Positions 61,890-63,674 of a DNA stretch of 63,674 nt are shown one piece after another (the stretch's first letter is position 1; each line of letters begins with the position of its first letter). This DNA is from Streptomyces sp. WAC06614 (GTDB lineage: Bacteria; Actinomycetota; Actinomycetes; Streptomycetales; Streptomycetaceae). A model generated the notes under the pieces. It was not told the origin of the DNA. It saw only the letters and a program-made list of their open reading frames with translations, and searched no databases. The stretch lies in NCBI RefSeq assembly GCF_003949795.1, contig NZ_RPRY01000007.1, positions 1-63,674 of the forward strand, in the 5' to 3' direction. Made by a program: the position numbers and the translations under genes.

Positions 61890-62603
61890 TCAGGCCATCC
61901 GCGGGTCGTCGTAGGGTCCGTCCGCCCGGTCGGACCCCTCCGCCGGGGCCCCGGCGGGACCCGATGTACGAGGTCCGGGCTGGGTCCGGGCGCGTCGCCC
62001 GGCGATCCCCGACCAGAGCACCTCCCACACTTCGGCCAGCCGGCCCCGTACGCCCCACGCGCCCCCGAGCGGGGACTCGTGCGCCCGCAGCGCCGAGACC
62101 TCCAGGTTCGACACCACGCACGCCACGAGGACCCCGGCCAGCTCCTGGTCGTCCTCCTCGGGCAGTTCGCCGCTACGGTGCGCCTGCGCCAGCAGCGTGC
62201 GCACGGTCGGCACCCAGGACTCCAGCCAGTCGTGCTTGAGCGGGAGTTCGCGCGAGAGCCGGGCCGCCGCCTGGACCACGGGCCGGTGCTCCAGCAGCTC
62301 CGCCAGCGCCCGGGTGACCTCGGCGACGGCCTCGGCGGGGGAGTGGGCCGCGGCGGCCGCCCGGTCCACGGCCTCCCGGGTCAGCTCGCAGCCGAGTTCG
62401 CCGACCGCCTCCGCCAGTTCGTTCTTGGCGGGGAAGTGGAACGTCAGGGCCCCGATGGTGGCCATCGCCGCCCGGCTGATGCGGGTCAGGGAGGTGCCCG
62501 CGTACCCGCGGCGGGCGAACTCCTCGCCCGCCGCCTGGATGAGGAGGGCCCGGGTCCGCCCGGCCCGCTCCTGCTTGATCCCTGCCCGTTCGTGGTTCGT
62601 CAT
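61890..62603 (-). CDS. TetR-family regulator, butyrolactone receptor homologue (pseudo-receptor type)
   Basis: 237 residues from ATG 62603 (AAGGGG before it). HTH: RTRALLIQAAGEEFARRGYAG, TSLTRISRAAMATIGALTFHF. The ligand domain includes HDWLESWVPTVRTLLAQA. Acidic/Pro-rich C-terminal tail of ~25 residues. Belongs to the ArpA group; may respond to other ligands (antibiotics) as ScbR2-type proteins do. Divergent from the XRE gene with two ARE-like motifs in between. Confidence 0.85.
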   Translation of the reverse strand: MTNHERAGIKQERAGRTRALLIQAAGEEFARRGYAGTSLTRISRAAMATIGALTFHFPAKNELAEAVGELGCELTREAVDRAAAAAHSPAEAVAEVTRALAELLEHRPVVQAAARLSRELPLKHDWLESWVPTVRTLLAQAHRSGELPEEDDQELAGVLVACVVSNLEVSALRAHESPLGGAWGVRGRLAEVWEVLWSGIAGRRARTQPGPRTSGPAGAPAEGSDRADGPYDDPRMA

Positions 62604-62673
62604 GTGTGGCCCCTTGCGGTGGTCGGCGTCGTTCCGGCCCCCCGGCCGAGTCGTACTGCATGTAGCATCCCAG

Positions 62674-62726
62674 AAAAACAAAGCGAGTACTCTCTATGGT
62701 GTAGAAAAAAGAGCGAGCATTCTCTA
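62674..62726. promoter_or_regulatory. Two tandem ARE-like motifs between tetR and xre genes
   Basis: AAAACAAAGCGAGTACTCTC (62675 on) and AAAAAAGAGCGAGCATTCTC (62705 on), each ending TCTA. Same pattern as the complement of the motifs at 60883 and 61002. Confidence 0.72.
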
Positions 62727-62757
62727 CGCTTCCAGTGGAGTGAGGAGGAGATGCACG

Positions 62758-63633
62758 ATGACTCGTAACGGACCGGCGCCCTCCGCCGCTGCCACGCGCC
62801 CGCAGAGACGCGTGGACCCCAAGCTCGCCGAACTCGGCAACTTCCTTGCGGAGCGCCGTGCCGAGGTCACCCCGCAGCAGGTCGGGCTGCCCCGCGGCGC
62901 GGCCCGCCGGGTGCCCGGCCTGCGCCGCGAGGAGGTCGCGATGCTCGCCGGCATCGGGGCCTCCTGGTACGCCTGGATCGAGCAGGGCCGGGCCCGGAAC
63001 GTCTCCCCGGAGATCCTCGGTGCCATCGCCTCGGTGCTCCGGCTCGACGAGGCCCAGCGCCTGTACGCGATGCGGCTGGCGGGCTACGCGCCGGCCGGGC
63101 GCCCCCAGGCGTGCCCGGACGACGACCTGCCGCTCCTGCTCCAGATCGTCGACGGTTTCCTCCCCGGGCCGGCCTACGTACTCAACCCCTACTGGGACGT
63201 GACGGTTGCGAACTCGGCCGCGACCCGGCTGCTGGGGCTGACCGGCGAGCGGCCCAACTACCTGGAGACGCTCTTCCTGGACCCCGCGGCCCCCGAGCGG
63301 CTGCCGCACTGGGAGCAGGAGGCGGCCGCCGCGGTGGCCGCCTTCCGCGTGCAGAGCGGCGATCTGCTCGCCGACGCGCGGCTGGCCGCGCTGGTGCGCG
63401 GACTGAGCGAGCGCAGCGAGCTGTTCGCCGCGCTCTGGGCGCGGCACCTGGTGGCCGACAGCGGCGGCGCGACCCAGCTCGTGCGCCATCCCGAGCTGGG
63501 AGAGCTGGAGTTCACCCGGGTGTCGATGTGCCTGAGCGGCCGCCCGGGCATGCAAGTGATCTTACTGAGCCCGCAGTTCGGTACGGCCCAGCTGACCGAG
63601 CAGTTCGCCGGCCTGGAGGCCGCCCGGGTCTGA
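62758..63633 (+). CDS. XRE-family regulator with MmyB-type ligand domain
   Basis: 291 residues from ATG 62758 (GAGGAGGAG before it). HTH at ~20-85: LGNFLAERRAEVTPQQVGLP, VPGLRREEVAMLAGIGASWYAWIEQGR, the MmyB-family signature. The C-terminus (~110-285) is the PAS-like MmyB ligand domain (AYVLNPYWDVTVANSAATRL). Expression is probably under the ARE-like sites just upstream. Ends near the window edge with its stop inside. Confidence 0.92.
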   Translation: MTRNGPAPSAAATRPQRRVDPKLAELGNFLAERRAEVTPQQVGLPRGAARRVPGLRREEVAMLAGIGASWYAWIEQGRARNVSPEILGAIASVLRLDEAQRLYAMRLAGYAPAGRPQACPDDDLPLLLQIVDGFLPGPAYVLNPYWDVTVANSAATRLLGLTGERPNYLETLFLDPAAPERLPHWEQEAAAAVAAFRVQSGDLLADARLAALVRGLSERSELFAALWARHLVADSGGATQLVRHPELGELEFTRVSMCLSGRPGMQVILLSPQFGTAQLTEQFAGLEAARV

Positions 63634-63674
63634 CGCCCCGGCGCGCACGCCCCGACCGCCGCGCCACCCCACCC

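Noticed and set aside
59623..63633. Possible start of an antibiotic biosynthetic cluster because of afsA and receptor genes
   Set aside because: No biosynthetic enzymes are in the window; only the regulatory genes can be supported.

Overview
The window is Streptomyces chromosome. The evidence is very high G+C, GTG/TTG starts, ATGA/GTGA gene overlaps, a gamma-butyrolactone (AfsA/ArpA-type) locus, and actinomycete integrative element genes (RepSA/FtsK-like Tra/Xis/Int). Gene order at both ends (wall-polymer genes, nucleoside transporter, cdd, deoA, then an ECF sigma gene) looks like conserved Streptomyces core synteny. The middle 26 kb is an accessory island inserted into that order.

Left flank (1-12.7 kb): a membrane-anchored protein of unknown function, an L,D-transpeptidase lipoprotein, an acyl-CoA mutase large subunit, a LysE-type exporter, then a cluster for a nonulosonic (sialic/Kdn-type) wall polymer: polysialyltransferase-like protein, GT2, putative glycosyltransferase, CMP-nonulosonate synthetase, NeuB-type synthase, a further glycosyltransferase-like protein. 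An M20 amidohydrolase follows. At 12.8-20.1 kb there is a nucleoside uptake and salvage unit (BMP lipoprotein, double ABC ATPase, two permeases, cytidine deaminase, thymidine phosphorylase). A CTACGCGCGTAG-type palindrome lies before each of its three transcription units.

Centre (20.2-57.8 kb): a divergent pair of large exported proteins, a DNRLRE/FG-GAP protein and a 2529-residue RHS/YD protein. The RHS protein carries an embedded ricin-type lectin, a C-terminal Hint domain and a toxin tip, followed by an immunity gene. Downstream come five more orphan toxin tips plus a decayed older end. Each orphan begins exactly at the codons for the last residues of the Hint domain (HTYYVLAGATPVLVHN), is followed by its own immunity gene and usually a hairpin, and is separated from the next by a tyrosine recombinase module in various states of decay. 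The module nearest the RHS gene is a whole actinomycete integrative element (int, xis, rep, tra, two GntR regulators) that has itself been hit by an IS21-family element with a 6-bp target duplication.

The central discovery candidate: every orphan tip starts at a core-like site, a 7-bp CGTACTA spacer flanked by inverted half-sites. The right half is Hint coding sequence; the left half is non-coding and co-varies with it. A pair of TGACGGCAACG-type direct repeats lies exactly 118 bp upstream of the core in four of the five copies (the fifth is split by an IS). This is the layout expected if these elements integrate site-specifically into the Hint-coding end of the RHS gene. Each insertion would then fuse a new toxin tip to the same Hint domain, bring its own immunity gene, and push older tip/immunity pairs away as a growing archive.

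Right flank (57.8-63.7 kb): an ECF sigma factor with a SnoaL-like tail, a secreted L,D-transpeptidase, an AfsA-type butyrolactone synthase, two TetR (ArpA-like) regulators with shared ARE-like motifs in their promoters, and an XRE/MmyB-type regulator.
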